Assembly: GCA_943737045.1 (NCBI GenBank)
Contig: CALSFV010000067.1
Location: 310,001 to 374,000 of the forward strand
Source: Parapristionchus giblindavisi
Taxonomy: Eukaryota > Nematoda > Chromadorea > Rhabditida > Diplogasteridae
Reading direction: 5' to 3'
Length of the DNA: 64,000 nt
Each line of letters starts with the position of its first letter. The first letter of the stretch is position 1. Shown here one piece after another: positions 55,901-64,000 of the stretch. The translations under genes and the position numbers were made by a program. A model generated the notes under the pieces. The model had not been told where the DNA came from. It did not search any database and saw only the letters and a program-made list of their open reading frames with translations.

Positions 55901-56317
55901 CAATTGGAGGAGACGAATTGTGCTCTTAATGAAACTACGAATGGAAGTGCAACTTCGGTATGTAGTACTTTGAAGCTCCAAAAAATAATGGTTGCAGAAA
56001 TGAGGTAATGTTAAATCTGTTTGGACAATTCTCGGGAATTTAATTAGTAAAATGAATCATTTAATTTGCAGTTAAAATAAATGTAATCATTGCATAGCGT
56101 TTCTCACGGATATTTACAAAGAATGAAGAAGATATTGGGTTCGAAAATAGTGTGTGAAATGAATAAAGATTAGAGTAATTAAAGTGGATCGAATGTCTTC
56201 ATCAATGTATTATAGGGTATCGTCGGTGGTATTGGTAATGCTACTGCTGCAGTATCAAATGTCTCCAGTATGGTCGAAGGAGCTGGAGCAAAAGTATTTT
56301 CGCTCTTTAAATACTAG
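37902..56317 (+). CDS. unc-31: CAPS, calcium-dependent secretion activator (UNC-31 orthologue)
   Basis: CAPS/UNC-31 primes dense-core vesicles for calcium-triggered release of neuropeptides and amines at the plasma membrane. I assemble 41 exons totalling 4050 nt (1349 residues), close to the usual CAPS length: first 37902-37961 ([20 protein letters not shown]), then 38208-38363, 40103-40150, 40237-40328, 40648-40741, 40950-41023, 41129-41207, 41266-41337, 42927-43063, 43401-43527, 43603-43683, 43783-43842, 43988-44085, then 46580-46682 onward, last 56216-56317. Acidic/Ser-rich N-terminus; C2 domain about residues 394-534 (exons 46580-47858, [15 protein letters not shown]); PH domain about 535-645 (48004-49027, [18 protein letters not shown]); MUN/DUF1041 region from about 50.8 to 54.6 kb; C-terminal [19 protein letters not shown]. 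Two introns start with GC instead of GT (41024 and 54437). Introns carry a mariner and several foldbacks. Confidence 0.97.
38410..38864. mobile_element. 455-bp foldback element flanked by TA in unc-31 intron 2
   Basis: The left arm begins CATGTAAAAATAATTGTATC and the right arm ends GATACAACTATTTTTACATG. The arms pair over more than 200 bases with few mismatches (GAACGGTGTGAATGGATCTG against its complement at the right), around a short centre near 38630-38650. TA lies on both sides (38408-38409, 38865-38866). No coding sequence. Part of the arm is also present in the acyltransferase intron at 22060-22190. Confidence 0.88.
41461..42733 (-). mobile_element. Near full-length mariner-family transposon, inactivated
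   Basis: Inverted ends of about 31 bases (TTAGGTGAATTCATAAGTAA CGCTCGTTTTT at the left; its complement at the right) and TA on both sides (41459-41460, 42734-42735). Length 1273 bp, typical for mariner. The minus strand encodes transposase pieces in order: [15 protein letters not shown] helix-turn-helix, [12 protein letters not shown] (42067-42114) and QHDNARPHT (41811-41840), then [10 protein letters not shown]. Frameshifts and stops (one between GYD and TVLPHPPYS) make it non-functional, but motif preservation suggests moderate age. It lies in unc-31 intron 8, antisense to the gene. Confidence 0.93.
44208..44548. mobile_element. 341-bp foldback element in unc-31 intron 13
   Basis: The left arm starts ATGGCTCGTTAAAAAATAGT and the right arm ends ACTATTTTTTAACGAGCCAT. 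Arms of about 130 bases (44208-44341 and 44415-44548) are nearly perfect complements, including a GCGCGC-containing central part near AATTCGCGCGCGCTC. Loop about 70 bases. No coding capacity and no obvious target duplication. Confidence 0.85.
49268..49345 (+). pseudogene. Degenerate tRNA-derived sequence (Thr-UGU-like)
   Basis: TAGCGCAGTGGTAAAAGTG resembles an internal A box and CACGGGTTCGAAACC a B box at tRNA-like spacing. Between them, CTTGTAA looks like an anticodon loop with TGT. The acceptor and anticodon stems do not pair, so it is not a working tRNA. It may be a tRNA pseudogene or the head of a tRNA-derived SINE. Located in the unc-31 intron between exons ending 49027 and starting 49600. 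Confidence 0.6.
49802..49913. mobile_element. 112-bp TTAA-flanked hairpin MITE in unc-31 intron
   Basis: TTAA (49798-49801) then AGGGAGGGTGACCCCTCTCA; at the right TGAGATGGCTACGCTCCCT then TTAA (49914-49917). The inner arms CAATGGTCTCTTCATTGCGC and GCATTGCGCGTCAAAGAGAC are complementary. Its right boundary is only 30 bases from the acceptor of the exon at 49944. It shares the insertion signature of the 29002 family but a different sequence. Confidence 0.8.
53419..53575. mobile_element. 157-bp foldback MITE in unc-31 intron 34
   Basis: The left arm reads GCCGTACGCATGAAAAACGA and continues through AACCGTTTCCCGGAAAAAAT and GTGACGTTATTAGCCTAGGC. The right arm is its complement (GCCTACACTAATGACGTCAC to GCATACGGC). 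The centre contains CGGAGG/CCTCCG arms. It starts 15 bases after the exon donor at 53403. Confidence 0.85.
54611..55612. mobile_element. About 1-kb foldback element in unc-31 intron 38
   Basis: Arms of roughly 480 bases: the left starts ATATGAGGCCGTTTGCGTAA and the right ends with its complement TTACGCAAACGGCATCATAT. Pairing holds throughout, for example CAGTCAAAAAATTAAATTTT and AAAATTTAATTTTTTGACTG, and CGCGTTGAAATCGCGTTTTC and its partner. The centre (about 55010-55165) is a GA-rich then CT-rich pair that also folds. No transposase. The intron is 54589-55730, so the element makes up nearly all of it. Confidence 0.9.
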
Positions 56318-57755
56318 TCCATTAGTTTATCTTTGCTCAATTTTTCTTTCACTCATTTAGATTAATTTTTGTCTTATATATATATATATCGATTCTTCCA
56401 TAGCATTTTACACTTTCATTTTTTTGAGAACTTTTCCCATTTGTCGATTCTTAGGACATATTATATGGTGCGAATTGCTTTTCACATTATCGCACTTAAC
56501 TTTCTATGGACCAAAGCTCCCCATATTGTTTGTAAATGTTGTTTTCCCTGTCATTCTGCTCAGCTTTAACCAAAACCAAAATCAGTCACATCATCTAACC
56601 CGGTTTCCTAAAGTATATTTATAAAGATATACGATATAATCACTTTCTTGAGCCATAATCACAGGTTATAGTTGTATTCAGATCGATAATCTAACTCCAT
56701 GTAGTGATACACTAAATCGCCTTCCGATAATGGGTTCAGTAGAGTATTAAAACAGTGATCGATTATTTATTCAAGCTTGGAAAGATGATTATGACCGATG
56801 AAACTGAACCAATCCAATGCTTTCCATCATCAGCCTTATGATTTTATTGTTTTATATAGTATCGTGTATCGAAGATGTCATCATTTATCTGATCACTTTT
56901 CATTATTATTATTATTATTATTTATTCATATGATAAATGCTTTTGTTGAAGGTGATGAAGTATTAATTTCATTAAGAAAATTTGACGATGATACTGACAA
57001 GGGAATGCTTTCACCTCGAGGAAACCAATCCAGATGAACATTGCACAGTCATTACTGAAGGCAATAGAGAGTTATGTGTAAAGTGGAAAGTTGCTGGCAC
57101 TTATTACACCTTAAAGGGGTCCAAAAAGAACATCCAAGAGGATTGTACGAAGAAAGTATCCCCCGTCGGACTGAGCCTGATGATGAGTTTTCCGCCTGAA
57201 GGGACAAGGGAATTGAATACGTTATGCATGGTGGGATCATTATACCTTTTTATATGAATATCTACCACTGCGCCATCCAGTTTACCCATTGCTTAAGAAT
57301 GAGGCGAATACGCGCCATGTTAGATCAAGGTCCGATCGAATTTTCGGCTCAGCTATGACCCTGCTGCATTTTCGACTTCAAATATCATTTTCTATCGCCT
57401 TAAGCAATGTACACATTTTCTGGAATGGCTCCCGCGAGGCGAAATCGTTCCCTAGGAAGACTAGACGTTTCAGACTAGCAATAAATGTAGGATTTCCGTG
57501 CAATAAAAGAGTCTAAGAGGTATTATATTTAACCTTGCTGTTATCATGACGATTTTAGCTATTTTATCTCCGCTATTGTTGTCAGATCTCTGTTGGAATA
57601 TTTATAAATATTCTAAAGATCATGTACATTCACCGATATATTTTCACAACCATTCGATACAATTCTCATCATTCTCTTCCAAAAAATGTCATCATAGATT
57701 TATCTGCAAATTTTAAAAAAAATCAATATGATTCTTTTGTACAAACAAGATATTC
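56318..57755. other. Tail-to-tail intergenic gap, unc-31 to TauE/SafE gene
   Basis: It contains a (TA)n run near 56380-56395 and an ATT microsatellite near 56905-56930. Several open frames overlap at 56980-57260 (for example one with ETNPDEHCTVITEGNREL), but none has a recognisable motif or consistent splicing. Both flanking genes should place their 3' UTRs here. Confidence 0.5.
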
Positions 57756-60700
57756 TCAAGCGAGAGTGAACTTCGTTTCAATTGAATGGTTAACTACATC
57801 TGAACTGTCAGCAATAGAGTTTCTCTTGCTCCTTGAACGTTTCTTCCCGTCTTCGATATGTTGTGTCATCCTTTTCTTTCCCATGTAAGCCAGTATCAGA
57901 TAGAATACAAGACCGATCAATATGATTCCAATAGACATTCCGTACATGTCCAATCCAGGATTCAGGACGAGGAAAGCTGAGATCTACAAAATACTTGTTG
58001 CCACCTAACATATTCTTAAACTTTACAGAATCAAAAAAATTCTCCATGTCATCACAATTGGGGAATTTCTCTGCTTACACTAATTGTAAGGTGCCCAGAT
58101 CAAAGAATTTCCTCCCACAATGAGTTATTTCATGAAAATGTAAATACCAGAGCAATGGTCTCCAGCACATATATGAACGATGCCAATGTTTGACGATGAA
58201 GATAAGAAGAGAGAAGAGATCCAACAGGAGCGAATATAGCTACAATAGGAGCACTTACTGCGAAGTACTCCCAAGCTAACTGAAATAGACAATTTAGTTT
58301 AATTTACTTCTTAAGAATTTATCATGTATCATAAAGCAGAGAGATGTAGCAACATTCGAAAGAAGAAGTCAATTAGAGCATGTGGATGAAAAACGAGGGA
58401 GTTATGGGAAGGAGTGACAATGTAGCTCTAACTAGACTCAGATGTGTATGTGATCAAGTAGCGATCAATGATATGTTCCCATTTTCAGATCCCATTTTCC
58501 ACTTCTTTCCGAGATTGCGAAGACCCCGTCCCACATTGCTTTTACAAATTGTAAGATCACTGGTATCGATATGAAATTGTGCGGAATTCTCACTAAGAGG
58601 GCACGCGCGAACTGAATCGAAAAAATGTGAAGGATACTTGAGGGATCCCCTCTCTAGTGTAAACAGGCTGGAAGCTTGCATGCAATAACAACAGTGGAAG
58701 AACGAGTCGACTGATTTCGAAACGACGAAAACTAGCTTTTTTTCAATTTATATATAATTAGTTAGTGTGACAGATAAGACAATATAATAAAACCTCTTAC
58801 CGGTTGAATAGTTTGCTGCATTAAATGTCTCCAGAAGAATACGACAAGAGAGTTGATACCAGCCAACGAAACAGTTGTAGGAGTGGCCACATGTAATGGT
58901 CTTATCGTATTTTTGTTGTTTTTGATGAGGATGAAAGGGAGAATATATTAAGAAAAGTGATTAATCATTTGTTGAGATATACCTTTTCATTAATACGATA
59001 GTAAAGAGTGATGACAGAGAAAGCGAAGACTTCCAGACCAGTACCAGCTACTCCGGAGAATACACCTGAGAATTACCATTCAGTCAAGCGAAATCTGTAC
59101 CATAATTTAGATAAATAGTTACAAAAGCAAATAAGTAGACTATTTGTGGTTTATTGGCTTTGTCGAGTCAGAACAATCGGATCGGTGTTTCGGAGCTTTG
59201 TTTGAAATGCACTTTTAATGTATGCATTCTATGTATTCAATTCTAGTTTGTATTCTATGATTTTGTTTATGGATCCCTTAATAAATTATAATGATTACCT
59301 CCGACGAGTCCCGTACAAAAGAGAATAATTGCGTCTTTCATACCAAACTTGGTGATCCTATCGAAAGTTGTCCTCTTTTTCTCCTGAAAATCCTCATTCT
59401 GCTTTGCATAAATAAGTAATAACGCGTAATCAGAAACTGTTCGCACTATCTAGACTATATAAAAGTAAATTGAATTAACAGCAATCGAGTTACCCTGTTC
59501 AGAATGTAGAGGGCCATTGCGAATGAGAAGAACACTGAGACAAACGAAATCTTCTTAACCACAGGTGATAAATGAGTGGAAATGAACTGTAATGAAACTT
59601 ATCTCGATATTTTTCAACATTTTAAAGAAGAAAAATATCGGCTAACAAGCGAGTATAAGAGCGAGTGTATCTTATTTCAAAATTTAAAAAAATCATTGGT
59701 CTATACTATAATATGCGGTGTAACAATGTATTCAGTGAACTTGCAAATTCATTATTGAGTAATTCATACTTCGAGACAGAAAACAGTTCCGATAGTGCCA
59801 CCTAATGAACAGAAGAAAAGAGTATGTGTCTCCACTAACACTCCCATCATTCGAATCGATAATGCCGCAGAATTCAATCCTTAAATGAATGATACATATT
59901 ATTAGTTAGCAATGATTCATTCGAATTTCATGGAGTATACTACTTTAAGAAAGAACTCATGTAATTGTGAGTTTATGAGTTCACTAAGGTTTAAACGTGA
60001 TATAACAATTTGTTTATAAATATACTAACCGACACTCTGGATCATAGCTGAGAAGTCTCGGGCTACTGCCGGCGGAACATGAAACGCCAAGGTAAGAACA
60101 GGAAAGGCTATCGCTCCACCGCCCTCGGCTGTTGCCCCTACAATACAATTTATTATGTGCTACGATCTTTTCGTTCACATGAGAGATCTACAACGATATA
60201 TGGTGAAGGGTCATTGCACATTTTTCACATTTTCCCATCAAATACATTATGCCAAATGAATGTGATGAGTGTTAACCTCCAACGAGTGCTCCAAATATCA
60301 TGAGAAGAGCGATCTCGTATCGAGTAGTAAACAAATGAAAGAGATCATATTTGAAGGCGAGCAACCAGTAGACGATTTGTACAAAACAGAAAGGAACGAG
60401 TAGCGCTGAAAATATGTTATAAAGAATATTTTTCGTTATTTAAAACATGTAAAATATTCCAAAAGGAAGAAATCCAGATTCAACAAACATTGATTTCGAA
60501 GCATCAACAAAATATTATTCGATAATAGATCATATGCAATGGTATTCTCCCTTATGATTGATTCAAACCAAGAAAACACTTGGATGTTATCTTATCCTTA
60601 CCCCCAATTGTCATCACTTTCGATTTTCCTTGAATCAAATCATCATCTTCTTAGGATGTAACAGTGCTTTATGCTCGGATTTTCCCCGGATATATAAAAA

Positions 60701-61372
60701 TATGTCGGCTTTTTCTGTGTTTATACAGGGGAGACAGTAGACAAAGGACTTTAACAGACATACAGTAGACAGTAGACAGTAGACGAGAGTAGACATTAAA
60801 AGTCTCTAACCCCGGATATAATATTATCTAAAGTGCATATGTTATTTATTTCAACGTTTTGTTCACCAAACGATGACAAAGGAATTAGTAATGAGCTGTT
60901 CCATTTATTTCTCAATATTTTTTAAGGAAAAAAAATGAAAACTATCTAAACTTATTGCTCACTCACCCAACCATCGTCGGTTTCTCGCTATGAACTTATC
61001 ATATTCAGACGGATCTTCATCAAGAATAAGTGAATTTTCATGCGTCTTCTGTCCTGAAAATAATAAAATAAAACTGATACGCATGTGATACAAACAAAAA
61101 GTGTGGAGTTACCCGCAGAAAAATATTTCTGTAAAAATTGTGAGGTCGATCGGCTCGCATTCATAGAGAAACTACTAGTAGGAACCAATAGGAAGAGTAG
61201 CTGGGATAGCTTATATAAGTGATTCGATCAAGGACAAAACGAGCTTTCACTATCTATTTACAGATGATTGTGCACGTGCACAAAAAGTGATCAAACCTGC
61301 TAGTAGGTATTTCCTGAGGAATTCTTGTGTCGTAGATCGGGTCAATGGATGTCGTTCCGCTGAAGGTGTCAT
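57756..61372 (-). CDS. TauE/SafE-family multi-pass membrane protein (putative permease)
   Basis: Minus-strand exons from the start: 61372-61297 (MTPSAERHPLTRSTTQEFL), 61053-60967, 60405-60277, 60137-60030, 59879-59770, 59586-59494, 59383-59299, 59065-58983, 58900-58801, 58279-58148, 57983-57756. About 410 residues. Family hallmarks are the Gly-rich repeats GGATAEGGGAIAFPVLTLAF and GLVGGVFSGVAGTGLEVFAF, each within a hydrophobic segment; TauE/SafE proteins have two such halves. Bacterial relatives export sulfonates or sulfite; the substrate in nematodes is not known. The C-terminus is hydrophilic and basic (GKKRMTQHIEDGKKRSRSKR). The exon 8-exon 9 junction does not keep frame with the only visible donor (after NEK, 58983) and acceptor (58901): PLHVATPTTVSLAG needs two more bases. 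The cause is an unrecognised splice site, a sequence error or a real mutation. Confidence 0.82.
58440..58740 (-). pseudogene. 5' fragment of a mariner related to the 41.5-kb element
   Basis: The minus-strand frame reads SLKYPSHFFDSVRACPLSEN, closely matching [20 protein letters not shown] in the 5' part of the mariner at 42.5-42.67 kb, and both run on to AQFH/AQFR. Nucleotide similarity extends to the CAATAACAACAG and GAACGAG segments near the element's end. The catalytic region is absent. It lies in the intron between TauE exons at 58279 and 58801. Confidence 0.75.
60733..60795. repeat. AGTAGAC short tandem repeat
   Basis: Several AGTAGAC/CAGTAGA units in a row, intronic in the TauE/SafE gene. 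Confidence 0.7.
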
Positions 61373-62826
61373 GGTAAGAGTGAAAATATGGTGTGTCTTC
61401 TCAACAATATGATATGATGGTTAAAAGAATAGGTGCGACTATCTACGTAGGCAGAGAACGTTCTCTCATATAAGGTGAACGATCGTAGATCACTTTAGTC
61501 GTACAGCGGACTACCGAGATTTATGAAGATAGAGAAGATCAATGGTTCCTTTCGTTCGCTATTGTACGAAACAGAGAACGGGAACATATCATTTGGAGTT
61601 AATATTGTTTGTTGGTAATAATGCATGCACGTTTTATCTACCACAAGAGAGTATGTATAGAGGTCATTCGAATTTCAACTTATCAATCGTATCTAATCTT
61701 TTGGATAAACTTGATCTCTCAATATAAACCCAAATAAAGAAAAAATCTACATGTATGTTTATTTGATTATTAAAGAAAAGTTATTGGAACTCCAGTTTTA
61801 ATAGTGGGTGAATAGCGATATTTATTTACAAATACCTTGTGATAGAACATTAAAATATATTTTTCTAAGTTCACTTTTATTTGTCTGTTGGTTCTCTCCT
61901 ATTATAAGTGTTACACTACTGCAAGTTGCATGGTAGCTATTTCATAGATCTTTCTGTCTCTAAAAACCACAATCTTTATCAGCGATCCTCGTAGGGACCA
62001 AATGGCTAATAGAAGACTCTCCGACAACTGCGAACCATGATGTGTGCATACATAAGGACCATCGAATAACAAAAGTGAAAACAGAAAAAATTTTGCTCTT
62101 CGATTGGATGTTCGAGAAAAAAAATTAATTGTTGAGAGATTCAGTTCTTATGCACTCATTATCTTTATTATTATTATCCTTAAATAGGCCATAATTCTTT
62201 TGATGTGACAGTCATCAAATACTATAATATCAATAATTATTATTATCTTATCATTGCAATAAGCAAAAAAAAAAGAAAAACAGATCTCAGTGAGACAAAC
62301 ATCTTTATGTAACAAAACGGTGGAGTCATCATCCAGGTTTAATGACATTGCAAAAGGTTATAAATCAGACCCTACTCTTTATAAATGAGTTTAAATGATT
62401 TGATTGCAAATGTGATATGGTAATTAGATCGTATCAGTGCTGTACAACGATTATTCAATACAAATTCTGTGCATTATTCAACCCGGTATCATATGTTATA
62501 TGACTGCTGAAGAATTATATCCTTTAAAATATGTCTTGATTGGAAAGATACAAAATGAATTATCCTACCAATACTGCGGTCATCCTGATATGCTGTTGAA
62601 ATTGCGACTATTTTCATCGCTTTCATTCCGTTAGAAGTTGTTCTCGGCAGCATTACTTTACTGGCGAGCTGTCGTAGAGCCTGTCATTCACTATACTATT
62701 TCATACATTTTCAATGGGAATTTTTATCGAGATCTTCAATTCATTTCTCTTAAGACTGCTTGTCTTTTTTTTCCATGAAATTGAAATCAAATAAGTTTTA
62801 AATCATGATTATTCATATTGCATTTT
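61373..62826. other. Intergenic, TauE/SafE gene to chemoreceptor
   Basis: This should hold the promoter of the TauE/SafE gene (the ATG is at its left boundary, minus strand) and the 3' UTR of the chemoreceptor gene. There are ATT-rich microsatellites near 62160-62250. I see no supported coding sequence. Confidence 0.5.
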
Positions 62827-63765
62827 TTAAACTATATTGTCATATTCCAAGAATTGTACCTGTGAGTACGGTTTGACGAAGTAGATAGACAGAATAGGAT
62901 TAGCCACAGGCATAAAAGAGAATAGAGCATACACCAAATATCTGTAAACGAGCAAATGTGATGTAATATAATAAGGACTATTCCAAACACAAATATAATT
63001 ATGATAATTATATGAGAAATTACACTCACAGCGAATTGTCTCAGTAGGGTCAATTCGCCACTTAAAGTTTCTGAAATATGAGGAGACATTTACCCGCTCA
63101 CATTTGAGAAACTTGGAGTGGCGAATCGACCCTTCTGAGGTTCGCTGTGAGTAGATTAGTCAATTCGCTGTGAGAATATGTTAAAAAATCAAATTGGACT
63201 GACTCAATAATAGTGAATTTAATGATTTCGAGATGATATAATATATAGATTGATATTGGAGGAAATACAAAGAACAAAGGTAGTGATGCTTGGATGGTCA
63301 ACGCCTGAAGAAATTATTCTCATGTCTTTGAATTATTTGTTTTCTAGTCTGTTTTCACGTTAGTCTCGCTCAACTGAATTTTAGTAACAATTATCGTATA
63401 TTTATAATTAGTAATACTTACCTTTAGTAATTTTTCGTGACCTCGCACAGTGCTTGGATGAAAACCAGACTGAAATTAAATAACTTCATATGCGTGTGCA
63501 TGCACTTCAAACATTATTTTCCATTTAGAAATCGCGAAAATTCTCCAAATATCAATCTTAAGCATATTTTCATTCATTAAGTTTTTGATTTAAAAAATTC
63601 GATCTACAACAATTGTTTGTGAACTCACCCCACTCTGTTTTCTTTCCTCAAGAAAGACGTTGATCCTCTTGTACAAAACAATAACTATTACGTAGATTGG
63701 TCCCATGGGTAGGACAATAGATAATAGAGTGATCGCCGTCAAAGGGTTCCATAACATATGATTTC
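62827..63765 (-). CDS. Serpentine (7TM) chemoreceptor, Str-superfamily-like, 3' part
   Basis: Minus-strand exons seen: 63765-63629, 63469-63422, 63304-63204, 62941-62827; the 5' exons lie beyond the right edge. The protein reads WNPLTAITLLSIVLPMGPIY (transmembrane), VLYKRINVFLEERKQSG (cytoplasmic loop), HEKLLKALTIQASLPLFFVF (TM6 region), then KFTIIE joined to YLVYALFSFMPVANPILSIY and FVKPY (TM7 and tail). KALTIQASLP and NPILSIYFVKPY are typical of nematode Str-superfamily (srd/srh/sri/str) receptors; I cannot fix the subfamily. The final intron uses a GTCAGT donor (63203-63198) and contains a MITE. Such receptors usually act in chemosensory neurons. Confidence 0.8.
63021..63152. mobile_element. 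Hairpin MITE in the last chemoreceptor intron
   Basis: CACTCACAGCGAATTGTCTC at the left pairs with GAGGTTCGCTGTGAGTA at the right. The inner arms GGGTCAATTCGCCACT and AGTGGCGAATCGACCC also pair. A further end-like piece, CAATTCGCTGTGAG, follows at 63160-63174, suggesting a nested or broken second copy. Confidence 0.75.
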
Positions 63766-63804
63766 CTACAAAACGATATTTTAAATCATCTGCCCGAAAT
63801 CACC

Positions 63805-63959
63805 AGCACACAGAGAAAAGTGTAGCCCACAGCACAAGACCTGTGAAATGTTATATTTAACAACATTTGCGATAAAAGTATCAGAAATAGTGTTAAATAT
63901 ATCACTTTACAGATCTTTACAGATAAGCTGTGGGTTACACTTTTTTCTATATGTGTGTT
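63805..63959. mobile_element. Hairpin MITE upstream of chemoreceptor exon 63629-63765
   Basis: AGCACACAGAGAAAAGTGTA with GCCCACAGC at the left pairs with GCTGTGGGTTACACTTTTTT and CTATATGTGTGT at the right. Inner sequence is AT-rich with no coding capacity. It probably lies in an intron of the chemoreceptor gene. Confidence 0.75.
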
Positions 63960-64000
63960 CCCCTTGGTAAATTCCTTATGAAAAACCTTTTTCGGACATG

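Noticed and set aside
56982..57257. 91-codon frame between unc-31 and the TauE/SafE gene
   Set aside because: Hydrophilic sequence with scattered Cys, but no splice partners or known motif. Overlapping frames on the other strand are equally open.

Overview
The window is nuclear DNA from a nematode. It is AT-rich, genes are split into many short exons with TTTCAG- or TTTTAG-type acceptors, one gene is a clear unc-31 (CAPS) orthologue, and two others belong to families typical of nematodes: an acyltransferase-3/SGNH protein and a serpentine chemoreceptor. I see no bacterial, viral or plasmid features. All gene models were spliced by eye from reading frame, splice signals and family resemblance. 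For the ZCCHC24-like, acyltransferase and unc-31 models the summed exon lengths are divisible by three.

Layout. 1-13.2 kb: no recognisable gene; AT-rich DNA with many (CT)n/(GA)n fields. 13.2-18.0 kb (+): ZCCHC24-like zinc-finger protein, 8 exons. 19.5-26.2 kb (+): acyltransferase-3/SGNH membrane protein, 18 exons, with a degenerate mariner in intron 1 and an almost identical 1.2-kb tandem duplication covering exons 5-8. 26.6-27.7 kb (+): two in-phase exons of an unrecognised cysteine-rich polypeptide, separated by a hAT-like repeat. 27.7-37.8 kb: mostly intergenic, with a snap-back element, polypyrimidine fields, a mariner fragment and a weak candidate secreted-protein gene near 33.3-34.8 kb. 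37.9-56.3 kb (+): unc-31/CAPS, 41 exons, about 1349 residues, with introns carrying a nearly full-length but inactivated mariner and several foldback elements of 0.1-1 kb. 57.8-61.4 kb (-): TauE/SafE-family membrane protein, 11 exons, tail-to-tail with unc-31. 62.8 kb to the right edge (-): 3' part of a 7TM chemoreceptor.

The genes do not form a pathway. UNC-31 acts in dense-core vesicle release, the acyltransferase and TauE proteins are multi-pass membrane proteins, the ZCCHC24-like protein is a putative RNA-binding factor, and the last gene is a chemoreceptor. I found no convincing undescribed multi-gene system. The points most worth checking are the duplicated acyltransferase exon block, where only one copy can be used in frame, the 8-cysteine exon pair, and the repeat biology: a TTAA-flanked MITE family and a 1-kb foldback inside unc-31.
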